NCBI GenBank assembly: GCA_019279435.1
Contig: JAAALK010000289.1
Location: forward strand, 91,357,023-91,421,022
Source of the DNA: Zizania palustris
Lineage: Eukaryota > Streptophyta > Magnoliopsida > Poales > Poaceae
Reading direction: 5' to 3'
DNA: 64,000 bases
Below are positions 32,225 through 43,337 of this stretch, in pieces. A program made the translations under genes and the position numbers. Numbering within the stretch: position 1 is the first letter of the stretch; each line of letters begins with the position of its first letter. The notes below the pieces were generated by a model, which saw only the letters and a program-made list of their open reading frames with translations, was not told the DNA's origin and did not search any database.

Positions 32225-32719
32225 TGTTGGAGGAAAATATTTCATCTTCGGGGTTATTGTCATAACAGGACAAAGACGGGTGGTTGAATCAAAGCTTTTC
32301 AACATCTAATTCCGGCAGTGTATTAAATCAAGTTCGAAGTATGGAGGCGAACTCTAGTTCGGAGTATATCTTCGAACTTGGATTCTTCTGAGAGCTTCCT
32401 CGCCAGCTAGGATGGAAGACTTATCTTTTTTCTCATTAGATTAGTCTTTTACCATTCTAGCCCTATTAAGGGTACCGAATAGTTTCCACTATTTCGGTTG
32501 TAATAGAGGGATAAAAGGGTCTTTTCCTTAATGTTTGGGCCTATAAATACCCTCCTTTTTACCCTGTAAAGAGGACCGGATACAAGTTATTCAATACACA
32601 TTTTCGAACTATTTTGAGTTATTATCCACTAGGAGGCTCAAAATAGTTTTTTCCACAAACACTTCGTTTGTTGGTCTCTAACTTCTAAAAACCTATTAGC
32701 GTAATCTTTTACGCCAACA
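32225..32719 (+). repeat. Tat-3 3' LTR
   Basis: 495 bp, same length as the 5' LTR with no gaps between them. About 11 substitutions by hand alignment. TATA box CTATAAATAC at 32541-32550. Confidence 0.97.
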
Positions 32720-33190
32720 CTCATATGGTTGGATAGTCCATTAAGATGAATGAATCATGAGTTATCATCACAGAACAAGTCAGAAGAGACTTAGAACAAA
32801 AACTCATGAACAGATCACAAAGTTCTGCAAGAACTATGCCATATTATAATCTGAAAAATTTGAGGCAGAGTTATTTTCAGAACTGAGATGTCTCTTTTGA
32901 TCAGTAAAAGAATCAAGAAGAAATTGCAGAAACCAGTTGCAACTTTCAAAAATGGAACATTCAAATCATCCACAACAAAATTTGTATAAAAATCTAACTC
33001 ATGTTCTGCAGTGAAATCATCACAAAAAGACTCACAAAATCGAATCCAGACCAAAAACTCACCTGCGCCCAGAACTGGCTACTGTAGTGTTTTTCGGATC
33101 TGAAAAAGTGGCACTCACAGGAAAAGAAAATAGCTGAATAAAATTGATGTAGTAGATATTTGGTTCAGCCAAAAAAAAGAGAGCCAACAA

Positions 33191-33229
33191 CCCATGGCTA
33201 TGGTCCTCTATTTATAGGCTAGCCATGGG
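33191..33229 (-). promoter_or_regulatory. SIRE-2 LTR core promoter inside a 10-bp palindrome
   Basis: CCCATGGCTA at 33191-33200 and its exact reverse complement TAGCCATGGG at 33220-33229 flank the TATA box (minus strand CCTATAAATAGAGG, 33206-33217). Confidence 0.65.
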
Positions 33230-33903
33230 GGAAATTTCGGAAAAGAACCCTCTAGAACCTCTATTTTACATCAAGGTCCTATTCCTTGTAATATATTTTG
33301 AGAACTCAAGAAATCCTGAAAAATATATTAAAGGAGTACATTTACTCTAGACTCTTAACTTTTTATTACACAAAGACTCAAAATAAAAAGGACTCCTAAG
33401 TATTGAAATTAGCAAATCTAGAGATGTAACGGTTTTCAGCAAAAACCAACAAAACCTCTCAACCCTTCGACTCATGATACCTCTTTGCGACTCTGAGCAC
33501 CAGCAAGCCACTTCCGCTCTCGATACCCTCGAGCCGCCTTAATACTTGCCCTGACCTCTCTTTCGCAGATCCAGTCATCACGCCGTCGCTTCCATCCGTC
33601 CGTCCAAATCTTCCTCAGTCTTTTTGTGCACTCTTGAGATCTTCTCCAACTTCGCCCGGCCTCCCTGATCTTCCGGCATCGAGCTCCCCGCTTGAACCTT
33701 GATCACTTGCCGTCGATAGTTGGTTAGCATCTCCACCCTGCACATTCAAGACAAGACAAAACAAGAACGTGACACACCACCGAATACCTTGGCAACCAAT
33801 CCTCAATTTTCCATCAAACCCCTCGATGCACACAACCCAACACTCAATCGCTCATCCTTGTCAATCACTCATCATTCAGACAGAAACCACCCTTGGTTTC
33901 ACA

Positions 33904-35185
33904 ATATCAAACTTTTTTAGCAAATCCTTGGTGTACTTAGTCTGATGAAAAAATACCGTGTTTGCATTGCTTGATTTGCAAACCAAGGAAGAAGGTGAGC
34001 TCTCCCATCATTGACATCTCAAATTCCCCACTCATTGTCTCTGCAAACTTGGCTACAAGTGCATGAGAAGAGCCACCAAAGATCATATAATCCACATAAG
34101 TCTGAACAAGAAGGAAATATTGGCCATGGTTGAGAGTGAACAAAGTTTTGTCTACAGATCTAATCTTATACCCATGCTCTAACAAAAAAGAACTAAGCTT
34201 ATCATACCAAGCTCTAGGTGCCTGCTTGAGCTCATACAAAGCTTTGTGGAGCTTGAAAGCTCTATGAGGATATTTGGGATGCTCAAAGCCAAGGGGTTGC
34301 TAGATAAAAACATCTCCTATGAAACCATTTAGGAAAGCACTTTTGACATCCATTTGGTAAAGCTTGAAGCTTTGGGATGACGCAAATGCAACAAGGATCC
34401 TAATGGCTTCTAGTATAGCAACATGAGCAAAATTCTCTCCAAAATCTATCCCCTCAACTAGAGAAAAACCCTAAGCCACGAGTCTAGCCTTATTTCTCAC
34501 AATTGACCCATCCTCCCTTGTTTGTTTTTTAAAATCCACTTGATGCCTATGGTATGAACATTGGTAGATGGTTCTACAAGGACCCAAACTTGGTTTCTCT
34601 CAAAAATTTCAAGCTCTTCATGCATGGCATTGATCCAACTTAAATTTGATAAAATATGACTAACATCTCGAGGCTCAAAAGAAGCAACAAATGCAGAATC
34701 AGTAAAATGAGCATGAGAAGCAGTCTTAGATATCGTTACCTCTCATTAAGTTCTTCAATAATCAAGTTTGGAGGGTGATGCCGATGAATGTGGCGAAGGG
34801 GCCTCTAGTCGAGAAAGAACCTCCCCCTCAACCACAACTGGTGTAAGATCTATGCTGGCCGAAATGGAGGTAGATGAAATAGGATTCATCTCATGAGTAG
34901 GTGTAGAAGTATGAAGTAGTGGATCATTCTCATGGTCTCTAAGATATAATGGATCTTCTTCCAGGAAGATGCTTTCGCTCATCTCCCATTCACCTGCATA
35001 CTCAAAAGAAACACTAGGACATGGGGTTGTCTCATCAAAAGTCACATCACATGACTATATTATAGTGTTAGTATAAAGATTAAGGACTCAGTAAGAGTGA
35101 CCATGAGGCGAATACCCCAAGAAAATGCCATCAGATGAGTAAGACTCAAATTTTTCAAGATTTCCATGCTTAAGAATGAAACACC
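33904..35185 (-). pseudogene. SIRE-3 pol, part 1: RT and integrase-RT linker
   Basis: Minus-strand copia RT. KQAPRAWYDKLSSFLLEHG (about 34230-34170) leads to an active site reading YVDY instead of YVDD (about 34100), then MGELTFFLGLQIK near 33970. Upstream (34300-34700) is the first part of RT with stops. 34755-35045 is the acidic linker after integrase (TFDETTPCPSVSFEYAGEW). RT is cut at 33904 by the SIRE-2 LTR, and the copy is interrupted at 35185 by Tat-4. The changed active-site residue alone would abolish activity. Confidence 0.85.
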
Positions 35186-36464
35186 TGTTGACACGAAAAT
35201 GTGCCCATGTACTTGGGTCAGTTCGACGTTCCAAAAACGCCGTGAGATGTTAACGTCACATTCCGACAATCCTTAAACCGTGATAAGGGAATAACGGAGT
35301 CTCCAGGCAATCAAATAATAATAATTCTAAAATTACTCAATTAACCGAAATGTTGGAAAAATAACTGAAAACGATAAATAACCTAACTAAACCCAACTGG
35401 CCAAAGCAGGGCCGGTTGGACCGAAGCTTGACAGACGGTTAGACCGGCCAAGGGAGTCCGGTGAGACAGAAGGCACACAGCCGGTCTAACCGGCAGTGCG
35501 AAGCCTTCGCCGAAGGGGCTTCGGCGTGGTGGTGTGGAGGGGTATTTTCACCCTACGGCCAGTCAGACCGAGGCTACTCCTCCGGTCAACCATGGATGGC
35601 CGAAGGGGTCAGGATTTACCTCAGCACGAAGTGATCTCCGGTGCAAGACAATCTCCGGCACGAAGGGATTTCTAGAGTCCTCTACAAAGCCTGGTCAGAC
35701 CGACCTCGTGCCACCAGTCGGACCGCAGCGTGCTGGCGCGTCAGATGATGGCACGACATGAGACGGTCGGACCGGGGGGTGACCGCCGGTTGGACCAACA
35801 GTCCCTAGAAGATGGCCTTCTGGCTCCGGCGGCCATCTTCCCATGGATGGATCACAACCAAACTTCTTGGAGAAGTTAGGAGTGATGAAAACACTGCAAA
35901 AAATACCAAGAGATCAAAGTAGTTCGACCATGAGACCGAATTACCAATAGAAACCGATAAAACTGATAGAAATCCATTACATGGATGAAATAGACGATTC
36001 ACAAGCGAACCGACAAGGACTTACCATGATTACGACGTGACGGACGGATGGTATACAGCGCAAACCAGCAAAGATGTACGTGCTAGGCTAAAACTAGGGC
36101 AAAGAAAGTAAATGTGATTCAAGGTAGATAATAGATTGGATCTATTAGGGTTTTTGGAGGGCTCTCCTTGAATCAGCCTTGCATCTATTTATAGAGGTGG
36201 GTCATGGATTCCTGGGGTCTAATCTGAGTTAGACATGGGTTCCAAGTTGTGCAAAATTAATGAGGGATAAAAATCCCCCGAAATCAGTCATTTGGAGTCG
36301 GACTCGGGTTGGGTCGGTCTGACTGAGCCCATACGGCCGGACAGACCGGGACTACATGGCCGGTTGGACCGACTTGTGCTAGGTATCTACATATTTTTGG
36401 TAAAACTACCAAAAAGTTATATTTTGATAATCATGACCGTTGATGCCATTTTTTTCTATCAACA
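35186..36464 (-). repeat. Tat-4 3' LTR
   Basis: 1279 bp, TGTTGACACG...TCTATCAACA. TATA box on the minus strand at about 36188-36196. It contains many copies of a palindromic motif close to CCGGTCNGACCGG (35400-35800 and 36330-36380). The polypurine tract GCAGGGGGCATG (minus) abuts it at 36465-36476. Confidence 0.88.
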
Positions 36465-36639
36465 CATGCCCCCTGCGGTTTTGCCAACTTTAGTGAGCCA
36501 AAAGCACAATGAGATAAGGGTGATATGCCTTATACCAACCTTTCGACACTTCAAGCGTTTTACCACACACTTGGGAAGTACTTTTTCAAATATCTACCAT
36601 TCAAAGCCCTACGAAATCGCTCTCCTTGAAGTGACTCTA

Positions 36640-39570
36640 GCAAATATGCATTACCTAGAGTGATTTCAACAACTCTAAAAGGACCTTCCTAGGCGACCAT
36701 TTACCAAATTTTGGGCTCTTAGTGCCTAAAGGCAAAATCGTCTTCCAAACTAAGTCACCAACTTGAAACGATTTTGCTCTTAACTTATTATTATAAGCTC
36801 TAGCCACTCTTCTTTTGTCTCTTTTTATTGCTTCTAGAAATCTTAACCTCTTATCGGTCACCTCTTCTAAATTATCCTTCAAAAGAGTCTCATACTCATC
36901 GACCGATAAGCCATCTTGCTTAAGAAACCTTAAAGAGCCAAGATTCACCTCCACGGATAAAACGACTTCTTGTCCATACACCAACTCATATGGACTTACC
37001 TTGGTGGCACCATGCTTCGCAACTCTACATGCCCACAATGCTTAGAAAGCAATTCATGCCACCTTTTAGGAAATTCTTCAATCTTTTCTTAATGAGCTTA
37101 ATCACAATTTTATTACTAGACTCGGCCTGGCCATTGGCCTAAGCATAGTATGGTGAAGAGTTTACCAACTTTATACCATAAGATCCGGAAAAATCACAAA
37201 CTTCCTTAGAAACAAATGAAGCACCCTGATTTGTAGTGAGAGTTTGAGGAATATCAAATCTATGTATAATGTGCTTCAAGATGAAATCAATTACCTCGTT
37301 TTGCATCATGTTCTTGAGAGGCATGGCCTCGGTCTACTCGGTGAAGTAATCTGTAGCCGTCAACACGAACCAATGCAATTTTGAAGACGAAGGATAAATT
37401 TGGCCGATGAAGTCCAAGGCCAAACCTCAGAACGGCCATGGTTTGATAATGGGGTTAAGTAAAGATGCAGGAGCCAGCTGAATATTACCAAACCTTTGAC
37501 AAGCTTCACATCCTCTATAATACTTAAAACAGTCCTCAGTCATGGTCGGCCAAGAAAAACCTACTCTTTTGAGCATCCAACTCATTTTTTGTGCCGACCG
37601 ATGAGTACCACAAAGACCTTCATGTACTTCACCCACAGCAAGTCTAGATTGATCAGCATTCAAACATCTCAAGAGTATTCCGTCAATAGTTTGGCGATAC
37701 AACTCGTCATCGAGTAACACAAATTTAAATGCTTACCGTCGAACTTTCCAATCAACCCGCTTGCTAGGATCCTTTAAATATTGAATAATTTGAGTCCTCC
37801 AATCATCCCCACGACTTCTCGAAGTACTCGCCAAATCTTCCTCTGAATTGGCATTTAAATTACAAACCTTGGTTTTCCCCTGTGTCTTGAAAATTCCTGA
37901 CACGGGGCGGTTGGACCGGCCATAGAGGGTCGGTCAGACCGGCCATTGCCGGACGATTGGCACATGGCGGTCAGACTGGCCTGGCATGGCCGGTCAGACC
38001 GACCAGATAACTGCGGTCGAACCGGCCATATCAGGCCAGTTAGACCAAAATGCTCTGACTTGCAAGGTAAATTAAAGCCAAGCATCGTTTTTTCTTGTGT
38101 GAAAAATCTACCCTTTTTAATTTGATAACCAGATGCTTGTTGAGCCAAGTCCTTTTCTATTGAATTGGCTTCTCTATATACATGTGAAATCTCAAAATCA
38201 TCAAGAGGAGCAATTATGTCAAGACATTTATCCAAGTAGCTATTTAGCAAACCATTAAAACATTGAGAAAGTTTAGCTACTTGTTGAACTACTAACATCG
38301 AGTCACCATATGCATGAACATATTTAATACCCATAGATTTTAGCAATTCGAGACCTAACAACAAAGCTTAATATTCGGCTTGGTTATTAGTACAAGGAAA
38401 TTCTAATCGGGCCGAGGTTTTGAAACTCGTACCATTAGGTGATATGAGCACAACTCCAACACCTTGGCCATTTTTGCAAGCCGAACCATCAAAGTAAAGT
38501 TTTTATGGTATTACCTCAATCAAAACAGCGTCACTACTCCAATTGACGCCTACATGGTGATCAACTATAAAATTAGTGATGACTTGGCCTTTCATAGCTT
38601 TTAGGGGTTCATAAGACAACTCATACTCAATCAAAGCATAAGCCCACTTTCCGATTCTCCCACTTAGAATCGGCTTTTGCAACATTACTTTATGACATCA
38701 GTCTAACAAGTAACAATACATGTGCTAGATAGAAGATAGTGCCGAAGTTTGGTACATGCATAATAAAGAGACAAACATAAACGTTCTAAAAACATGTACC
38801 TCATCTCGGCGTCCAATAGGCAGCGACTCAAGAAAGTGATGATGTACTCTTTCCCCTCCACTTCCTGAGTTAGCACAGCTCCTATCACACTATCTTCTGC
38901 AGCAACGTATAGCCGAAATGGAATGCCGACTTTTGGTGCTCTAACTACAGGAGGTGATGACAAGCACTCTTTAATCTTCTCAGAAGTGTGTTGCTGACTT
39001 TCCCCTAAGTGAACTCGACGTCGTTCTTTAGCTGAAGTATGGGGACAAAAGCATCAATCTTGCCAGACAAGTTAGATATAAAGCGACGCAAATAATTAAC
39101 CTTGCCTAGCAACTTTTGCACATCTCTCTTGCATGTCGATGCTCGTAGTCTCTAATCTTCTCAAGCCTCTTGGGATCAATCTCAATACCTCTTTCATGGA
39201 TCATGAATCCCAGGAACTTGCCCGCCGACACGCCAAAAGCACACTTAAGCGGGTTCATTTTTAAGCCATACTGACGCATCCTATCAAAAGCAACTCTCAA
39301 ATCGGCTAAATGGTTTCCCATAGCATCCGATTTGACTACAACATCATCTATGTAGACCTCTAGCATACCTCATAGCAAGTCATGAAAGATCAAGTTCATA
39401 TCACGTTGATATGTAGCGCCAGCATTCTTTAAGCCAAAAGCCATAACAACCCACTCAAACAAGCCGACAAAACCAGGGCATCGAAAGGTTGTCTTGTAGA
39501 CGTCCTCTTCGGCCATAAAGATCCGGTTACGTGGATGAAACAGACGATTCACGAGCAAACCGACAAGCAC
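36640..39570 (-). pseudogene. Tat-4 pol: RT, RNase H, second RNase H, integrase
   Basis: Reading leftwards: RT from about 39570 (FGLKNAGATYQRDMNLIFHD; active site YIDD in LEVYIDDVVVKSD near 39350). RNase H follows (PFRLYVAAEDSVIGAVLTQE, 38910). The second RNase H (KYVHAYGDSMLVVQQVAKLS, 38320) is followed by a translated repeat (SGRSDRP, GRSDRPS). The integrase zinc domain is HEGLCGTHRS...CEACQ (about 37640-37520). In the integrase core the first Asp is present (LDFIGQI), while the second position reads TTNQGASF, so Asp is Asn. The C-terminus ends near 36660. Stops and frame shifts occur between the blocks (about 39105, 38690, 38490, 37340, 37130). The second RNase H identifies the Tat lineage. 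Confidence 0.87.
37895..38048. repeat. Minisatellite-like CCGGTCNGACCGG array inside Tat-4 pol
   Basis: About eight imperfect copies of CGGTCAGACCGG, CGGTTGGACCGGCC and variants lie in about 150 bp of coding sequence between the second RNase H and integrase. The same motif fills the Tat-4 LTR. Confidence 0.8.
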
Positions 39571-40012
39571 TTATCGTGATTACAACGCGACGGACGAATG
39601 GTTTATAGTGCAAACTAGCAAAGACGTATGTGTTAGGCTAAAACTATGGCAAAGAAAGTAAATGCGATTCAAGGTAGATAATAGATTGGATCTATTAGGG
39701 TTTTTGGGGGCTCTCCTCGAATCGTCCTTGCCTCTATTGATAGAGGTGGGTCATGGATTCCTGGGGTGTAATATGAGTTAGACACAGTTTCCAAGTTGTC
39801 CAAAACTAATTAGGGATAAAAATCCCCGAAATCAGTCATTTGGAGTCAGACTCGGGTTGGGCCAGTCTGACCGAGCCCATACTACCGGTCTGACCGGGCC
39901 TACATGGCCGGTTGGACTGGCCTGTGCCAGGTCTCGGCATATTTTCGGTAAAACTACTAAAAAGTGATATTTTGATAATCTTGACCATTAATGCCATTTT
40001 TTGCTATCAACA
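39521..40012 (-). repeat. Tat-4 5' LTR, truncated
   Basis: Aligns with 35970-36464 of the left LTR from GATGAAACAGACGATTCAC to CTATCAACA. The inner part is deleted and directly joined to RT coding sequence. Confidence 0.88.
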
Positions 40013-41529
40013 ACAATGACAACCAAACACTCTTAGGTGTGAAACCTTGGGCTTCCTTCAAAAACACAACTCATAAAAAGTTAAATTTAAAATCGAGTGC
40101 AAGAAAGTCCGGTTCGATATGTTATAAGTCGTGTTGACGGCCTCAGCCCAAAACTTCCTAAGAGTCCTATGCTCATCAAGCATTATCCTAGCCATCTTCA
40201 TCGAAGTGCAATTCTTTCTTTCTACTACTCTATTTTGCTAAGGAACACGAGGTGCAGAGTATTGATGCTCAATGCAATGCTCAAGACAAAACTCATCAAA
40301 GAGATAGTTTTTGAACTTATTGCCATTATCACTTCAAATTGTTTTCAATACACCGGGGAGTTCTTTAAACAATCTCAAAGCTAAACTCCGAAATTGTGCG
40401 AACACTTCGTCCTTGCTTACAAGAAAGAAGACTCATGAGTAGCGAGTGTAATCATCCACTATGACAAGAACATACTACTTTCCTCCCAGTGAACTAACTC
40501 TAGAGGACCAACAGTGTCCATATGAAGAATTTCTCTAGGTCATTTAGTAATCACAAAATTGACTAGTGAATGAGAGGTTGCAACCATCTTTCCATGTTTA
40601 CAAGGACCACACATAAGATTTTTCTCAATATTGAGCTTGGCCAATCCTCGGATCAAGCTTAGGGCACTCAAACGAGTAAGCAATTCAAACTCATGTGCCC
40701 TAGACTCCTATATATGTCATATCCAAACCTCTGAAGAAGGTTGAACAATCAAACAACGAGAAGAACCATGAGACTCATAAAAGTCAGCTTTGAAAACTCT
40801 CCCTACTTTGGAAATCTAGCAAATCAAAGTGCTAGAAGAATCAAGAACTCGAGGAGTATTTTGTTTGAAATGCACTTCCATGTCCTCAAAAAGTAACTGA
40901 GATACAAACATAAGATTGTATCTCATATAGTCTACCAAAGCTACATATTTGAGAAAAAAAACTCTCATTTATCTTTAGCATTCCTTTAGCCTTCACTCTT
41001 CCTTTCCGATCATCCTCGAAAGTGATGTACTCATGATAGTTCATCGGGGTGAGGCTGAAGAATCATGATGAATTTTCAATCATATGGCGCGAACAACCAC
41101 AATCAATGATCCACTTGTTCTCCAAACCTCCTCATTCCACCTACATCAGATGATATATTCTCAAGTACTCTGTGCTAGGATAAGTAAAAAGATTCCTAGG
41201 AATCCATCACCAAGACACTCGAGGAGAACAAGTAAGCAGTTGTATGCAAATCAACATTAGAACATCGGGAGTGAGAAAACTAACGAGGAAAATGTGGGCT
41301 GGCAAAGTGGTGAGAATCATAACCTCTAATATGTTATCTAAATCCATATGAGTCACGGTAAGATCCACGTTGGGGAATACCTCTCAAATGAAAATGAGGA
41401 GCATCAAAAGGTCGAGAATGAGAGCGAGTAAAATGCTCATGTATACTAACACATGGGTGATACATGTCGTGAGTACTCCTCTCCCAAGCACGTCACTCAT
41501 CTATCTTGCGACGAAAACAAAATCCAACC
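40013..41529 (-). pseudogene. SIRE-3 pol, part 2: integrase, protease, gag end
   Basis: Minus-strand copia integrase: RIMLDEHRTLRKFWAEAVN (about 40190-40130), earlier catalytic blocks in 40300-40560 with stops, and a zinc/GAG-pre-integrase region near 40600-40700. A protease-like WIIDCGCSRHM lies near 41110-41080, where the usual DSG is DCG. The gag end homologous to SIRE-5 50600-50770 spans 41340-41529. The sequence is collinear with SIRE-5 but heavily mutated. It ends where SIRE-4 inserted at 41530. Confidence 0.75.
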
Positions 41530-43264
41530 TGAGATGTGCCTTGGTTTTGTTTAAGTAATGAGTAATTTACAAGGTTGCTAGGTTCAGAGTTTGGACTTGT
41601 GATTGTTTGATGAGTTCACCGAAGGGTTCGGTGTGTGCGGAATAAACATGTCTACTTTTCTTATGGTTAGTAGGAATTAGATGTTACTCAACGGACAACG
41701 GAGGATGAATAGGGTCAAGCGGAGACCTTTGTGTCAGACGATCGAGGAGGCCAGGTGAAGTTGAGGATTATCCTAATCGTACACGTTGAGATGAAGAAAG
41801 TCGTAGACGGACAGATGATCAAGACAGCGTATTGACCAAGTCAAGTGAAAGGGGTGCCAGTGCAAGTGACAAGGAGGCTCGAGGAATCAAGAGCGAGAAA
41901 TACTTACTGGTGGTCGAGATCGCGAGATGGTGACACGTGTCAAGATCTGGAGAGACTTTGTCAGTTTTGGCTCAAAATCATCAGATCAATATCTGAAGGT
42001 CGTGATACGAAATCGTAGCTGAAATGAAAGCTCCGTATGATGACAAAGTACCTAGAAATAGGATTTTAATTTTTAGTCTTGTAAGACTTGCATCTGTATT
42101 TGGATCTCAAGAGTATTTTAGTATTTTCCTATTTTACGTGTGGTCTATAAATAAACCTGAACAGCCCTATGATTTCGTATCATTTCAGATATCACTTTAC
42201 TAATTACAAAAGTATGGTTCACTTTTACCTTGTTTTAACTCCTTCCTTTAAGCGCCGCCTTCGCCTGGTTCATCTGGATCTTGCGCCATGAGTAGTTTTT
42301 TGTTGCAGGATTGTTTTTTCTACAACATATCCCCTGTTAGTTCGGTTGAGTTTTATCTTTTTCATTTGGTTGCATGCGCGACGGTTCCTTCTGTTTACGC
42401 ACAAATCACCGATCTTTTGAAAATATTAGCTCGAAAAATCTTAGTGATTTTTTTAGCTCAGAAATCGTGTCATGAAATTACTGCCTCAATCGCTAGAATT
42501 TAGTTAGTATTCCTTTGTTTTATTCAGCGTCGATTGCCTCATTTTTCTTTAGCTCGCTGAATCTGTGTGCGTTTCGCACATTGGTCCAGGCTACAGGATC
42601 TGCCTGCACTAGCTGCCGAGCGGAAGCACTGTAGTATTTTCCTGCACAGCAATCGAGGCAAGTTTTTCCCACAGACTCACGGCTAGTGGACCCACATGAA
42701 GAACGTTGTTCACTGCTAGAGTACTTCTGCACTGAGCTACTTTCTATAGATCGCTTTGCTAGGCCAACAACCAAACAATTTCCACGTCAACAATGGTAAG
42801 TGCACGTATTTTCTTCTTGTTCTAAACTCACTTCATTTATTTGATTAAATGCCCGCTTGAATGAAAATACATGTGCTTTATGTATATTTGTGAGATTCAT
42901 GCACAAGTATTTGATAAATTGACCGTGATCTTGTAGTAAGTACTTGGCATTTGGTAATCTATCTGTCTAATCGTTGAGTAGTCTATGTCTGCTTTTGAGT
43001 ACTGTTTGAGTGTCTTTTCAAATTAGGACATTGGTTGCTTTTTGAAGGCCAGATTAATTTTATAGTGCTTGTGATCTCTTGAACTATCATTTCACATCAT
43101 ATAAGATAGAAGAGTGATAGCACTAATTTCAGCTATGATTTGCAATATGTTTGCTTCCGTTATTTTATTTGAGAGGAGCGTTGGGTGTTAAGAAATGACA
43201 TCTATCTGAAAGAATTTGTTGAAGCATCTATTTACCCCACTCTAGTCGCTTGTTTTGTCCTATA
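41530..43264 (+). repeat. SIRE-4 5' LTR
   Basis: 1735 bp. It starts TGAGATGTGCCTTGGTTTTG (the reverse of other SIRE LTR ends) and finishes ...CCCCACTCTAGTCGC...CCTATA two bases before the primer site; the final CA has become TA. TATA box GTCTATAAATAAAC at about 42144-42157. A strong splice-donor-like ATGGTAAGTG is at 42795-42804. Confidence 0.85.
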
Positions 43265-43266
43265 AT

Positions 43267-43278
43267 TGGTATCAGAGC
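43267..43278 (+). other. SIRE-4 primer binding site
   Basis: TGGTATCAGAGC, the standard copia site complementary to initiator methionine tRNA. Confidence 0.93.
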
Positions 43279-43337
43279 TGGTTAGATCACCAATTGACTT
43301 TAACCAGTTTTGTGATTCATAGGCGACATAGACAGAC

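Larger units (their letters stand above)
22431..32719 (+). mobile_element. Tat-3: full-length Tat-lineage Ty3-gypsy element with antisense gene
   Basis: It has two 495-bp LTRs, a primer site, gag-pol on the plus strand, a five-exon gene on the minus strand and a polypurine tract, flanked by a perfect 5-bp target duplication CTCAT (22426-22430 and 32720-32724). Total length is 10289 bp. By eye the LTRs differ at about 11 positions (2.2%). At 1.3e-8 substitutions per site per year, a rate often used for grass LTRs, that is somewhat under one million years. Non-autonomous now: the integrase lacks its zinc domain and catalytic residues. Confidence 0.97.
20203..33903 (-). repeat. SIRE-2 5' LTR, 3.4 kb, split by Tat-3
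   Basis: Left end TGTGTGATCGG...CTAGAGGGGGGTGAATAG and right end ...CATCATTCAGAC...CTTGGTTTCACA both match other SIRE LTR ends. Removing Tat-3 and one target copy leaves about 3407 bp, much longer than the other SIRE LTRs here (1.3-2.0 kb). The added length is a long AT-rich stretch (about 20300-22430 and 32725-33180) with a strong excess of TTCAG and CTGAA words. A TATA box lies at 33209-33217 (minus). It abuts SIRE-3 RT at 33904, into which it inserted. Confidence 0.75.
35186..40012 (-). mobile_element. Tat-4: Tat-lineage element with large 5' deletion
   Basis: Left (3') LTR complete, pol from RT to integrase on the minus strand, and only the outer ~490 bp of the right (5') LTR. About 780 bp of that LTR, the primer site, gag, protease and the start of RT are deleted at a junction near 39521. 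The flanks both belong to SIRE-3. The target duplication is imperfect (ACACC and ACAAT). LTR comparison over the shared part shows roughly 10% difference, so it is old. Confidence 0.9.
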
